Positions 35,451 through 43,881 of a stretch of 64,000 nt of DNA are shown here, one piece after another. The position numbers and the translations under genes are program-made. The DNA is from Planctomycetales bacterium ZRK34 (GTDB taxonomy: Bacteria > Planctomycetota > Phycisphaerae > Phycisphaerales > Zrk34), in the NCBI GenBank assembly GCA_014873095.1, contig CP050848.1, forward strand, positions 1,736,001 to 1,800,000. Direction: 5' to 3'. The first letter of the stretch is position 1. The number at the start of each line of letters is the position of its first letter. Below the pieces are notes generated by a model that was not told the DNA's origin, made no database searches, and saw only the letters and a program-made list of their open reading frames with translations.

Positions 35451-35972
35451 ATGGATAATGACCGCATGGCCAGCGGCGCAGTGGACAAAACGATGATCGG
35501 GTGGCGGGAGTGGGTCAGCCTGCCGCAATTGGGCATTTCCGAGATCAAAGCCAAGATCGACACCGGCGCCCGGACCAGCGCCCTGCACGCGTGGGACATC
35601 GAACACTTCCAGCGCGACGGCGTCCGGATGGTCCGCTTCAAGGTCCACCCCATCCAGCGCGACACCCGCCAGACGGTCATCACCGAGGCCCCGCTGATCG
35701 AACACCGCCACGTGCGCAGCTCCAGCGGCGACGCTTCGCGCCGGCCGGTGATCATGACGCAGATTCAGTTGATGGGGCGCACCTTCGACATCGAGCTGAC
35801 GCTGACCAATCGCGACGCGATGGGCTTCCGCATGCTGCTGGGCCGACAGGCGCTGCGGGGGCGTGGTCGGTTCACCATCGACCCGGGCCGGTCGTACCTG
35901 GCGGGCAAGCGACGCGTCAAAAAGAAGAAGAAAAAGATAAAGAAGATCAAGCGCAAGCCGCGCGGTGAATGA
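35451..35972 (+). CDS. RimB-like (COG4067) retropepsin-fold protease
   Basis: The 173-residue protein has the KIDTGARTSALHAW motif of the aspartyl-protease-fold family often annotated as ATP-dependent zinc protease or RimB, followed by RRPVIMTQIQLMGRTFDIELTLTNRDAMGFRMLLGRQAL. It ends in a strongly basic tail of Lys-Lys-Lys repeats. The ATG at 35451 is chosen (AGGGG upstream); a second ATG at 35466 is possible. Family members are commonly linked with RimK-like ATP-grasp ligases and glutamate-adding enzymes; here the neighbours are gshB and a GCS2 ligase. The poly-Lys tail could bind RNA or ribosomes, which is a guess. Confidence 0.85.
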   Translation: MDNDRMASGAVDKTMIGWREWVSLPQLGISEIKAKIDTGARTSALHAWDIEHFQRDGVRMVRFKVHPIQRDTRQTVITEAPLIEHRHVRSSSGDASRRPVIMTQIQLMGRTFDIELTLTNRDAMGFRMLLGRQALRGRGRFTIDPGRSYLAGKRRVKKKKKKIKKIKRKPRGE

Positions 35973-35978
35973 TCACGA

Positions 35979-37475
35979 TCACGACGCTTCGATGCCGAGG
36001 TTTTTCATCTTGTAACGGATCATGCGGGCGGTGATGCCGAGCTGGCGCGCCGCGGCGGTGGCGTTTCCGTCGGTGCGCTTCAAGGCATCGGAGATCATGT
36101 CGCGTTCGACCTTGTTGACGGAATCCTGCAACGAGCCGGGGCTTTCACCAGGCTCGCGACCGGGCATCTCCAGCGTCGGTGGCAGATGGTGGCTGTGGAC
36201 GGCGTCGCCGTCGGCGAGCAGCGCGGCGTGTTCGATGCAGTTTTCCAACTCGCGGACATTGCCCGGCCAGTGGTAGGCCATCATCATGTCGATGGCGGGT
36301 GTGCTGATGCGGCGGATGTTCTTGCCCATCTGCTCGGAGTACTTGCTGACAAAGTGATTGGCCAGCAGCAGGATATCGTCGCGCCGTTCGCGCAGCGGCG
36401 GCAGATCGATCGGAAAGATGTTGATGCGGTAATACAGATCGTGGCGGAAGCTATGATCGGCAACAGCCTTTTCGAGATCACGGTTGGTGGCGGCGATCAC
36501 GCGAACGTTGGCCTGGCGGGTTTCGTTGGACCCGACGCGCTCGAACTCGCGCTCCTGTAAAAACCGCAGCAGCTTGACCTGAATCGCGGGGGGAAAGTCG
36601 CCGATTTCATCGAGAAACAGCGTGCCGTCTTCCGCTTCTTCGATGCGGCCGATGCGTCGCTGAACCGCCCCGGTGAAGGCGCCCTTTTCATGTCCGAACA
36701 ACTCGGACTCCAGCAGATTTTCACTGAGCTGGGCGCAGTTGACGCGGATGTAAGGCCCGGCCGAGCGGGGGCTGGAATAGTGGATCGCCGAAGCGACGAG
36801 CTCTTTGCCGGTGCCGGTCTCGCCGCGGATGAGCACGGTGGTCTGCGAGGCGGCGACGCGACGGATGCGCATGTACACCTCGCGCATCAGGCGTGAATTG
36901 CCGACGATGTTTTCCGGTCGGAAGCGCTCTTCCAGCGCATCGCGCAGGCGCAGGTTTTCCGCCTGCAGAGATTCGTATTCTTCCCGCTCGGCGCGGCGTG
37001 TACGGACATCGAACCCGATCATCGAGGCGACGATCGTCAGCGTGCGCTCGACTTCATCGAGCCAGGTGCGATGCGACGGCGGCAGATCGGCGGCGAGCGT
37101 GCCGACGACTTCAGCGCCCAGCATGATCGGCACACAGATGAAGCTGGCGTCTTCGACCTGCCGACGGCTTCGCTCGTGAATACGATCGCGGAACTCCGGC
37201 TCGGCGGCGATGCTCGGTACGATCAGCGCCCGCCCGGTCGAGAGCACCTTGCCGGTGATGCCTTCGCCGCGCTGGTAGTGGGCTTTGTCGACCAGCGACG
37301 GACTGACGCTGCGCGTGGCGGCGATGATCAGGCGCTGGCCGTCCGGCGCCAGCAGCATGACCGTGCAGCGCATCATGCCGAGTTGGGACTCGAGTACCTG
37401 AATGATGTCGTGCAGGGTCTGGCTCTGGCCGGAGCGTTCGGCGAGGACGCCGGCGATGTCGTAGAGGGCGGACAT
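35979..37475 (-). CDS. nifA: Nif-specific sigma-54-dependent activator NifA
   Basis: The 498-residue activator turns on sigma-54 promoters of nitrogen-fixation genes. From the start at 37475 (GGGAACGGGAG upstream; ATG 37493 is an alternative) come a GAF domain (about 10-160), a linker, and the AAA+ domain with Walker A GETGTGKE, the sigma-54-contacting GAFTGA loop in [11 protein letters not shown] and Walker [13 protein letters not shown]-terminal Fis-type helix-turn-helix ([25 protein letters not shown]) ends the protein. The cysteine cluster that makes rhizobial NifA oxygen-sensitive is absent from the linker. It lies 321 bases after nifV in the same direction. Its role is supported by the nif cluster and the -24/-12 promoter of nifH. 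Confidence 0.9.
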   Translation of the reverse strand: MSALYDIAGVLAERSGQSQTLHDIIQVLESQLGMMRCTVMLLAPDGQRLIIAATRSVSPSLVDKAHYQRGEGITGKVLSTGRALIVPSIAAEPEFRDRIHERSRRQVEDASFICVPIMLGAEVVGTLAADLPPSHRTWLDEVERTLTIVASMIGFDVRTRRAEREEYESLQAENLRLRDALEERFRPENIVGNSRLMREVYMRIRRVAASQTTVLIRGETGTGKELVASAIHYSSPRSAGPYIRVNCAQLSENLLESELFGHEKGAFTGAVQRRIGRIEEAEDGTLFLDEIGDFPPAIQVKLLRFLQEREFERVGSNETRQANVRVIAATNRDLEKAVADHSFRHDLYYRINIFPIDLPPLRERRDDILLLANHFVSKYSEQMGKNIRRISTPAIDMMMAYHWPGNVRELENCIEHAALLADGDAVHSHHLPPTLEMPGREPGESPGSLQDSVNKVERDMISDALKRTDGNATAAARQLGITARMIRYKMKNLGIEAS

Positions 37476-37796
37476 CTCCCGTTCCCATCGCATTTTCTGG
37501 GTGGCGCAGGCGACGGCGTCTGCACCATCTGAGTGCAATGTGCAATGCGATGAACAGATAGTAGGCAAACGGTGGGACAAGGTTCGGCTCATCGTGGAGG
37601 TTGGCGGCGGCGGGGTTGGTGCGGGGCCACGGCCTTTTTTCAAGCGCCAGAGGGTCTTGGCATCGGACCAACCCGTACAGCCGCTTGATGGTCTAGTGGA
37701 CGCCCCGAAACCTTCGATCATCGAGGTTGTCGGTGGCTTTCGTGCATATCAGAAGTGAATGCAAACATGATGCCACAGCGCGGACGCTGCGGGTAA
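37476..37796. other. Gap between nifV and nifA
   Basis: The 321 bp are open in the nifA frame as far as 37721, but the composition (Pro/Ser/Arg-rich) and lack of an RBS argue against coding. I see no TGGCAC-N5-TTGC element here, so nifA may be read from the upstream nif transcript or from an unrecognised promoter. Confidence 0.5.
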
Positions 37797-38993
37797 CTAC
37801 CGACCGGCAACCAACTGATGGTGCATCGCCGCGGCCTGAGCCGGCGACACCGCACCACGCGTCGTCTCGGCATGAATGCGAATCCGATCAAGCAGCGTCT
37901 CCAACACCGACTCGCACGGACAGACCCCTTCGGTCCAAAGCGCCGCGATGAGTCCGGCCCGACCGCTGTGTGTGCCCAGTTCGAGTTGCCTGCCTGAGGC
38001 GCCGATTCTTCCCACCGCCTCGGGACCAAACGGCTCGAAGCAGCGCGGGTCGCGCAGCATGCCGCGCACGTGAATGCCCGACTCGTGGCGAAACACATTC
38101 GACCCGACGATCGGCTTGCGCGCGTGCACCTGCTCGTCAACACACCCGGCCACGTGTTCACACACGGTAGCCAACCCCTCGGCCCTGACGCCGCTGATCA
38201 GTTCTGTCGTAGTGCGCAGCGCCATCACAAGTTCTTCCAGCGGCGCATTGCCTGCCCGCTCGCCGAGACCGAGCACGGTCGTGTCCGCACAGTCGGCTCC
38301 GGCTTCGAGTGCCGCCAGCGCGTTGGCTGTCGCCATGCCCAGATCGTTGTGCGTGTGCACACCGATGATCAGTCGCGGCGATGCAACCTTCACAAGGCTG
38401 ACCGCCGCCGCCGCGGTGCGCGGGTTCCACAATCCGACCGTGTCGGCCAGCCGCAGGCGATCGACCCCAAGCGCATCGCACAGACTCGCCAGCTCGATCA
38501 GCCGCGCCGGCTCCGTGCGTGAAGCATCCATCACGCCGACTGACACGAATGCAAAGCGACGCCTCACCCCGGGCAGCAGCGTCGTCAGTGTGTTGCGCAC
38601 CCAGTCCCATGACTTGTCGAGCGCGGCAAGCTGAATCGTCGACCCCGGCACGGACAGGTGAACCGCTTCGAGCCCGCAGGCCGCCGCCGCATCGAGGTCC
38701 GCCTCGCAGGCCCGGCACCACGCCGTCAGCCTGGCGGCGGGTTTCATCGACACGATCCGTCGGATCACCGCCTGCTCGGCGTTTCCCATCGCCGGGCAGC
38801 CGACTTCGATCTCGTCGATGCCGATCGCATCCAGCGCCGCGGCGATCTCGACACGCTGATCAGAGGTCAGCGCCACGCCCGGCGCCTGCGCCCCGTCGCG
38901 CAGCGTCGTGTCGATCAGGTGAACCCGCCGGCGAGGCGCGTTGACGCCTCCCGGCCCGGTCACACCTTCGCAGCCCAGTGTCGGCGCTTTCAT
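37797..38993 (-). CDS. nifV: Homocitrate synthase NifV
   Basis: The 398-residue enzyme condenses acetyl-CoA and 2-oxoglutarate to homocitrate, the organic ligand of the iron-molybdenum cofactor. It has the DmpG/LeuA-type TIM-barrel signatures HLIDTTLRDGAQAPGV, GVHTHNDLGMATANALAALEAGA and NAPLEELVMAL, with the metal-binding His pair in HTHND, followed by a C-terminal helical part (GSNVFRHESGIHVRGML). The start at 38993 follows GGAG. Its place in the nif cluster favours NifV over LeuA or Lys-pathway homocitrate synthase. It lies 17 bases after the ferredoxin gene. Confidence 0.93.
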   Translation of the reverse strand: MKAPTLGCEGVTGPGGVNAPRRRVHLIDTTLRDGAQAPGVALTSDQRVEIAAALDAIGIDEIEVGCPAMGNAEQAVIRRIVSMKPAARLTAWCRACEADLDAAAACGLEAVHLSVPGSTIQLAALDKSWDWVRNTLTTLLPGVRRRFAFVSVGVMDASRTEPARLIELASLCDALGVDRLRLADTVGLWNPRTAAAAVSLVKVASPRLIIGVHTHNDLGMATANALAALEAGADCADTTVLGLGERAGNAPLEELVMALRTTTELISGVRAEGLATVCEHVAGCVDEQVHARKPIVGSNVFRHESGIHVRGMLRDPRCFEPFGPEAVGRIGASGRQLELGTHSGRAGLIAALWTEGVCPCESVLETLLDRIRIHAETTRGAVSPAQAAAMHHQLVAGR

Positions 38994-39010
38994 CGATCAG
39001 ACTCCAGCGG

Positions 39011-39322
39011 TCATTCCACGGAAAGCAACTCTTCAACCGGCTGCTCGTCTTCCAGAGCGTCGAGTATCTGATCGATCTTCTCTTCGTCGACCTGCGGATA
39101 CCACCAGCCTTCGGGGTAGACCACCAGCAGCGGTCCCTTGTCGCAGACTTTGAAACAACTGGTCGTCGAAACCATCGCATCGAGGCCCCGGTCGATGATC
39201 TCTTCTTCCAGGTACTGCGGCAGATCCGCCGAGCCGCGACGGTGACACACGCCCTTGGCTTCACCGTTGGTGCGGTAGCTGTTGCAGATCAGCAGGTGAA
39301 ATCGACTCTTTTTAACAGCCAT
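39011..39322 (-). CDS. Thioredoxin-like [2Fe-2S] ferredoxin
   Basis: The 103-residue protein has four cysteines spaced C13-x12-C26-x29-C56-x3-C60, the ligand pattern of the thioredoxin-fold [2Fe-2S] ferredoxins found in nif clusters and in some hydrogenases. The start follows AAGGAA. It sits between nifB and nifV, so it may donate electrons to nitrogenase reductase or serve in cofactor assembly; which of these is not known. No FdxN-type 2[4Fe-4S] ferredoxin or flavodoxin gene is seen in the cluster. Confidence 0.85.
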   Translation of the reverse strand: MAVKKSRFHLLICNSYRTNGEAKGVCHRRGSADLPQYLEEEIIDRGLDAMVSTTSCFKVCDKGPLLVVYPEGWWYPQVDEEKIDQILDALEDEQPVEELLSVE

Positions 39323-39368
39323 GGCCCTGTTCCTTCATGTAGCAGGTGATAATGATTCAATCGTGGGT

Positions 39369-40670
39369 TCAACCGCAGCCGGTGCCGCTGCCGGGACAGC
39401 CCCCGCAGCCGACGCCGTCGTCGTCGCAACCCGCCGCCGGGGTCAACACCCGGGCCGGCATGCGCGGCTTGCGATGCTGATACACCGCATCCAGCGCCTC
39501 ATCGATCAAGCCTTCAGCCACCATCACCCGGATGCCGTACTTGCCCAGCGCCACCTTCGGCCGCTGCCCCGCATTGCCGCAGAGCACCGCCCGGCAGTCC
39601 GGCAAGCGCCGGGCCAGTTCATCCCACCGATCGGCGCCGCCGCCCGGGATCGGCGTCGGGCGCGTTTCGACCGGTTCATACCCGCCGCTCTCACTCGGCT
39701 TGAAAATCCACATCTGCTCGGCTTCGCCCAGATGCTGGTTGATCAGCAGTCCCTCGAAGCTTGTGACCGCCACGTACGGGCGATCCTCTTCGGGGTTCAT
39801 CGGTGTGCTGGCCGCGTCGCTGAGCGCCTGCTGAACCAGCTCGTCGTTGTCTTCACCGAGCAGGCCTGCCGCGTCGGCGCGGCAGCGCTCGCAATGACGC
39901 ATCTGCACGACGTACTTTTCACACTCGCCGCGGATCGAAGCCATCATCGCATCATCCGGTTCGCTGAGTTCACCGAAGGGCGTATTCGCCAGCGGGTACA
40001 GCGCCATGCAATTGTGATAGTTCACACCGAAGCGGCACATCGTTTTGGCGATCGTCAGCACGTGGTGATCGTTGACGCCGGGCATCACGATGGAGTTGAC
40101 CTTCACCGTGATGTTGTGGGCACGAAGCGATTCGATGGCTTCAAGCTGGCGCTGCAGCAGGTAGGCCGCGCCTTCGACGCCGCGCATGACCTGTCGGCCG
40201 GGGCGCACGAAGCGGTAAATCTGGGCGCCGATGTCGGGATCGACCGCGTTGACGGTGATCGTCACATGGCTGGTGCCGAGTTCCGCCAGCTCGGGGATGT
40301 GCGGCCCGATCTCCAGCCCGTTGCTCGCGACACACAGCAGCATTTCGGGATAGTGCTTGCGCACCAGGCGAAGCGTCTGCATCGTCTCATCGGGATTCGC
40401 GAACGGATCGCCGGGGCCTGCGATGCCGACGACGCTGATGGGCGTATCGAGAATGTCGGTGACTTTTTCGAGATAGGCCACAGCCTGGTGCGGCGCGAGC
40501 ACGGTGCTGGTCACGCCGGGGCGCGACTCGTTGAGGCAGTCGTACTTGCGGTCGCAGAAGTTACAGCCGATGTTGCACTGCGGGGCGACCGGCAGGTGCA
40601 CGCGGCCGAACAGGTGGCTGGCGTCGGGGTCGAAACACGGATGAAGGTTGCTGCGATCATTCATGATCAT
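39369..40670 (-). CDS. nifB: NifB, FeMo-cofactor core synthase (radical SAM plus NifX-like domain)
   Basis: The 433-residue protein builds NifB-co, the [8Fe-9S-C] core of the cofactor. The radical SAM cluster ligands are in APQCNIGCNFCDRKYDC (Cys32, 36 and 39). VVGIAGPGDP and VASNGLEIG follow in the barrel. From about residue 315 a NifX/NafY-type domain (VAVTSFEGLLINQHLGEAEQMW) is fused, as in many bacterial NifB proteins. The tail is cysteine-rich (CDDDGVGCGGCPGSGTGCG). The start is 40670 or, with better GAGG spacing, 40664. It follows nifN by 21 bases. Confidence 0.97.
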   Translation of the reverse strand: MIMNDRSNLHPCFDPDASHLFGRVHLPVAPQCNIGCNFCDRKYDCLNESRPGVTSTVLAPHQAVAYLEKVTDILDTPISVVGIAGPGDPFANPDETMQTLRLVRKHYPEMLLCVASNGLEIGPHIPELAELGTSHVTITVNAVDPDIGAQIYRFVRPGRQVMRGVEGAAYLLQRQLEAIESLRAHNITVKVNSIVMPGVNDHHVLTIAKTMCRFGVNYHNCMALYPLANTPFGELSEPDDAMMASIRGECEKYVVQMRHCERCRADAAGLLGEDNDELVQQALSDAASTPMNPEEDRPYVAVTSFEGLLINQHLGEAEQMWIFKPSESGGYEPVETRPTPIPGGGADRWDELARRLPDCRAVLCGNAGQRPKVALGKYGIRVMVAEGLIDEALDAVYQHRKPRMPARVLTPAAGCDDDGVGCGGCPGSGTGCG

Positions 40671-40691
40671 GCCCTCGCTGGCATGGGGTGA

Positions 40692-42056
40692 TTAGAGATA
40701 CGTGTAGCCCATTTCGCTGAGATCCTGCTTGGATTCCAACAACGTGTTGACGATGCGATCGAAGAGCTGCTGCGTGCCTTCGTAGCCGACGTGCAGCATG
40801 CGGGCTGCGCCGAATCGATCGTGAATCGGCAGGCCGACGCGCACCAGCGGCAGGTCGAGCTCACGCGCCAGCTTGTAGCCCTTGGAATGTCCGACGATCA
40901 GATCCGCCGAAACGGATTCCGCCGCTTCGGTGAGGTCTTCAAAGTCAACGCCTTCGATCACTTCCGGCATCTCGGCGAGCCCCGGGGCCGCGCTGGCGAT
41001 GGCGTCGGCAAGCGTGCCGCTTTTACCGCCGGAAGCGCACAGCACCGGCATCACACCGATCTCCGCGAGGAAGCCCGACATCGCCGCGACCATGTCTTCA
41101 TCGCCGTAGACGATCGCGCGCTTGCCGAAGACGTACTTGTGGGCGTCGACATAGCTGTCGACCAGGCGGCCGCGCTCGGCGACGAAGGCCTCGGGCGTCG
41201 GCTGGCCGCTGATGGACTCGAGCGCCTCGAACAGTGCGTCGGACGCGCGGACGCCGATGGGCAGGCCGATGCGATGCCGTGTCACGCCGAACTTCTTAGC
41301 CAGCACCGCACCGGCCGTCGCGTTGTCCTTCGCCGCCGTACCCAGATCGAGCGCGGCCGCAGCTGTGCCCATGCGACGGATATCTTCCAACGGCGTGCCG
41401 CCCTCGGGGATGCGGCGGTATTCAGCCCACGACGGGCCGTCCAGCCGATCCGAATAATCCGGCAGCACGATCGGTTCGAGTCCAAAAGCCTTGACGATCT
41501 CGCGAAGATGACGCAAATCCGCCGGCGACACGATGCCCGGCAGCACGTCAACGAGCTTCACATCCCGCTCCCCCCCTTCAGCGATCGTCGCCACCGTCGC
41601 GCGGATCGCTTCGACATAACCGTCGGCATGCGATCCGGTATAGCTCGGCGTCGACGCATGAATCATCACGGGCAATGCTTCGCCGGGATGCTCGGCGGCG
41701 AACTCGTGCAGGAACATCGGCACATCGTCGCCGATCGTTTCGCTCAGACACGTGGTCGCCAGGCCGATCACTTTCGGGTTGTAACCCTGGATGACGTTGC
41801 TCAAGCCCTGCGAGAGATTCGCCTGCCCGCCGAAGATCGCCGCCTGCTCGCCGAAGTTTGACGAAGCGATGTCCATCGGCTCGCGGAAATGGCTGATCAG
41901 GTAGCGGCGGATGTAGGTCGAGCAGCCCTGCGATCCGTGGAGGAAGGGCAGGCACTTTTCGATGCCGGCAAAAGCCAGGCAGGCGCCGAGCGGAGTACAC
42001 ATCTTGCAGGCGTTGCGCGTGGCGACGAAGTTCGGGTTGGATGCCTTGGTGATCAT
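40692..42056 (-). CDS. nifN: NifN, FeMo-cofactor scaffold beta subunit
   Basis: The 454-residue homologue of NifK forms the NifEN complex on which NifB-co is matured with molybdenum and homocitrate. It has the NifK-like block CTPLGACLAFAGIEKCLPFLHGSQGCSTYIRR, with cysteines at the [4Fe-4S]/P-cluster-like positions, FGGQANLSQGL, and TTCLSETIGDDV. It lacks the catalytic-cofactor and P-cluster full ligand set of NifK. The start follows GGAGGT, and its ATG overlaps the nifE stop by four bases, so translation is coupled. Confidence 0.95.
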   Translation of the reverse strand: MITKASNPNFVATRNACKMCTPLGACLAFAGIEKCLPFLHGSQGCSTYIRRYLISHFREPMDIASSNFGEQAAIFGGQANLSQGLSNVIQGYNPKVIGLATTCLSETIGDDVPMFLHEFAAEHPGEALPVMIHASTPSYTGSHADGYVEAIRATVATIAEGGERDVKLVDVLPGIVSPADLRHLREIVKAFGLEPIVLPDYSDRLDGPSWAEYRRIPEGGTPLEDIRRMGTAAAALDLGTAAKDNATAGAVLAKKFGVTRHRIGLPIGVRASDALFEALESISGQPTPEAFVAERGRLVDSYVDAHKYVFGKRAIVYGDEDMVAAMSGFLAEIGVMPVLCASGGKSGTLADAIASAAPGLAEMPEVIEGVDFEDLTEAAESVSADLIVGHSKGYKLARELDLPLVRVGLPIHDRFGAARMLHVGYEGTQQLFDRIVNTLLESKQDLSEMGYTYL

Positions 42057-43549
42057 GCCGTCACCTCCAGGCCGCCGAGCGTCAGCGGCGTCAGATTCGA
42101 TTTCGGCTTCGGCGCCGTCCGCACTCGCCGCAGGTATGGCTTGGGCGGCGCGGGAATCGGTTTGGGCAAAGGCGCCGTCTGGCCGTCACGCGTCCGGCGC
42201 TGGCGCGGCGTCAGCGACCACACGGGGCTGCACACCGAGCTGTACACCTCGCGGGCGAAGTTGAGCATGCCGACGTAGCCGGCCAGGCAGTCTTTGCGTT
42301 CGTGGTTGTGATCGCAGAAGGCGACGCCGAGCTTGTAGGCGATCGGGCGTTCTTTCACGCCGCCGATCAGCAGGTCCGCGCCGGTCTGGTCGATGAACTT
42401 GGCCAGCTCCAGCGGATTGGTGTCGTCCAGCAGGACGGTGCCTTCATCGCAAAGCGACTCGAGCTTGAGGTAGTCCTGCGGATTGCCGGTCTGCGAACCG
42501 GCGATGACTGTTTTAACCCCGAGGGTGCGCAGCGAGCGGACGAGGCTGAACGCCTTGAACGCCCCGCCGGTGTAGACCGCCGCCTTCTTGCCCTGCAGCG
42601 CCTCGCGGTACTTCCGCAGCTCGGGCATGACCGCGCTGATCTCATCACGCACCAGGGCCTGGGCCTTGACCATCATGGCCGGGTCGTTGAAATGTTCGGC
42701 CACGTCGTACAGGGCCTTGCTCATGTCTTCGAGCCCGAAGTAGGACACGTGCATGAACGGAATGTCGTAATCCTTTTTCATGATCTGGGCCAGGCCCTTG
42801 ATCGACCCGGAGCACTGCACGACGTTGAGCTGGGCCTGGTGCGAGCGACGGATGTCATCGACGCGGCCGTCGCCGGTGATGGTGGCGATGACATTGAGGC
42901 CCATGCGTTCGTAGTATTCGCGGATGAGCCACGTCTCGCCGGCGATGTTGAAATCGCCGAGGATGTTGATCGACGGTCCCGGAGGGGGCGGCGCGTCGCT
43001 TGTTCCAACCAGATGATCGATCGCCCGGCACGCCGCGGAGTAGCCGTCTTTCTTGGAGCCGGCAAAGCCCTCGGAGTGCACGGGGATCACATCGATGCCG
43101 GTGCGTTCGGTGACGCGCCGGCAGACGGCTTCCAGGTCATCGCCGATCAGGCCGACGATGCAGGTGGCGTAGACGAACGCCGCCTTGGGCTGATAGCGCT
43201 GGATCAACTCCATCAGCGCGGCTTCGCATTTTTTCTCACCGCCGTAGATCACGTCCTTCTCGCGAAGATCCGTCGAGAAAGACATGCGGTGCAACTGCGG
43301 GCCCGACGACTGCGAACCGCGGATGTCCCACGTATACGCAGCGCAGCCGACGGGCCCGTGGACCAGATGCAGCGCGTCGGTGATTGGGTAGAGCACGACG
43401 CGCGACCCACAGAACACGCAGGCCCGCTGACTGACCGCCCCGGCGACCGAATGCTTCTCGCAGGCGAGCTGAAACGGCGCGGCGCCCTTGGTGTGGACCT
43501 GCGCCTTGCGGGCTTCGAGAATCTGAATGTCGTCCGGGGTGGGGTTCAT
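42053..43549 (-). CDS. nifE: NifE, FeMo-cofactor scaffold alpha subunit
   Basis: The 498-residue homologue of NifD pairs with NifN. I start it at 43549 (MNPTPDDIQILEARKAQV). Conserved stretches include SQRACVFCGSRVVLYPITDALHLVHGPVGCAAY, MSFSTDLREKDVIYGGEKKCEAALMEL, ATCIVGLIGDDLEAV and VQCSGSIKGLAQIM. Where NifD has the cofactor-ligating His region, NifE has GVAFCDHNHERKDCLAGYVGM, a typical NifE hallmark. The C-terminus carries a Pro/Arg/Lys-rich extension of about 55 residues (PLPKPIPAPPKPYLRRVRT) that is unusual. nifN overlaps its stop. Confidence 0.95.
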   Translation of the reverse strand: MNPTPDDIQILEARKAQVHTKGAAPFQLACEKHSVAGAVSQRACVFCGSRVVLYPITDALHLVHGPVGCAAYTWDIRGSQSSGPQLHRMSFSTDLREKDVIYGGEKKCEAALMELIQRYQPKAAFVYATCIVGLIGDDLEAVCRRVTERTGIDVIPVHSEGFAGSKKDGYSAACRAIDHLVGTSDAPPPPGPSINILGDFNIAGETWLIREYYERMGLNVIATITGDGRVDDIRRSHQAQLNVVQCSGSIKGLAQIMKKDYDIPFMHVSYFGLEDMSKALYDVAEHFNDPAMMVKAQALVRDEISAVMPELRKYREALQGKKAAVYTGGAFKAFSLVRSLRTLGVKTVIAGSQTGNPQDYLKLESLCDEGTVLLDDTNPLELAKFIDQTGADLLIGGVKERPIAYKLGVAFCDHNHERKDCLAGYVGMLNFAREVYSSVCSPVWSLTPRQRRTRDGQTAPLPKPIPAPPKPYLRRVRTAPKPKSNLTPLTLGGLEVTA

Positions 43550-43577
43550 CGTGTTCACATCGTGTGGGAGGTTGAAA

Positions 43578-43826
43578 TTAGTGGTGGTGTTCGCACCCGC
43601 AGCCGGCCGCTCCTTCGTTGCAGATGCCGACCATGATGTTGGAGGCCTTGATGACGGCCGTGGCTTCACCGCCGACGGCCAGTCCGAGTTCTTCAGCCGA
43701 GTCGTTGGTGATCACCGCGGTGACGATCGGCTGCTTGGAAAGTTGAATCTTCACGACGGTGTTGACCGAACCGACTTTCAGTTCGGTGACTTTTCCGCAG
43801 AGCTTGTTGCTTGCACTGAGTTTCAT
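43578..43826 (-). CDS. mop: Molbindin-type molybdate-binding protein (Mop/TOBE domain)
   Basis: The 82-residue protein (MKLSASNKLCGKVTELKVGSVNTVVKI) is a single TOBE/Mop domain, which oligomerises to bind molybdate: NKLxGKVxxLxxGxVNxVVKI, VTAVITNDSAEELGL and AVIKASNIMVG are hallmarks. The tail EGAAGCGCEHHH adds two cysteines and three histidines, a probable extra metal site. An upstream in-frame ATG at 43862 exists. Its position inside the operon, between nifK and nifE, suggests it buffers molybdenum for cofactor synthesis. Confidence 0.85.
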   Translation of the reverse strand: MKLSASNKLCGKVTELKVGSVNTVVKIQLSKQPIVTAVITNDSAEELGLAVGGEATAVIKASNIMVGICNEGAAGCGCEHHH

Positions 43827-43881
43827 CGGTATGCATTGCCTTTCGCGGCTCGATGTCCGCAACGTATGTGTTGGAAACGAA

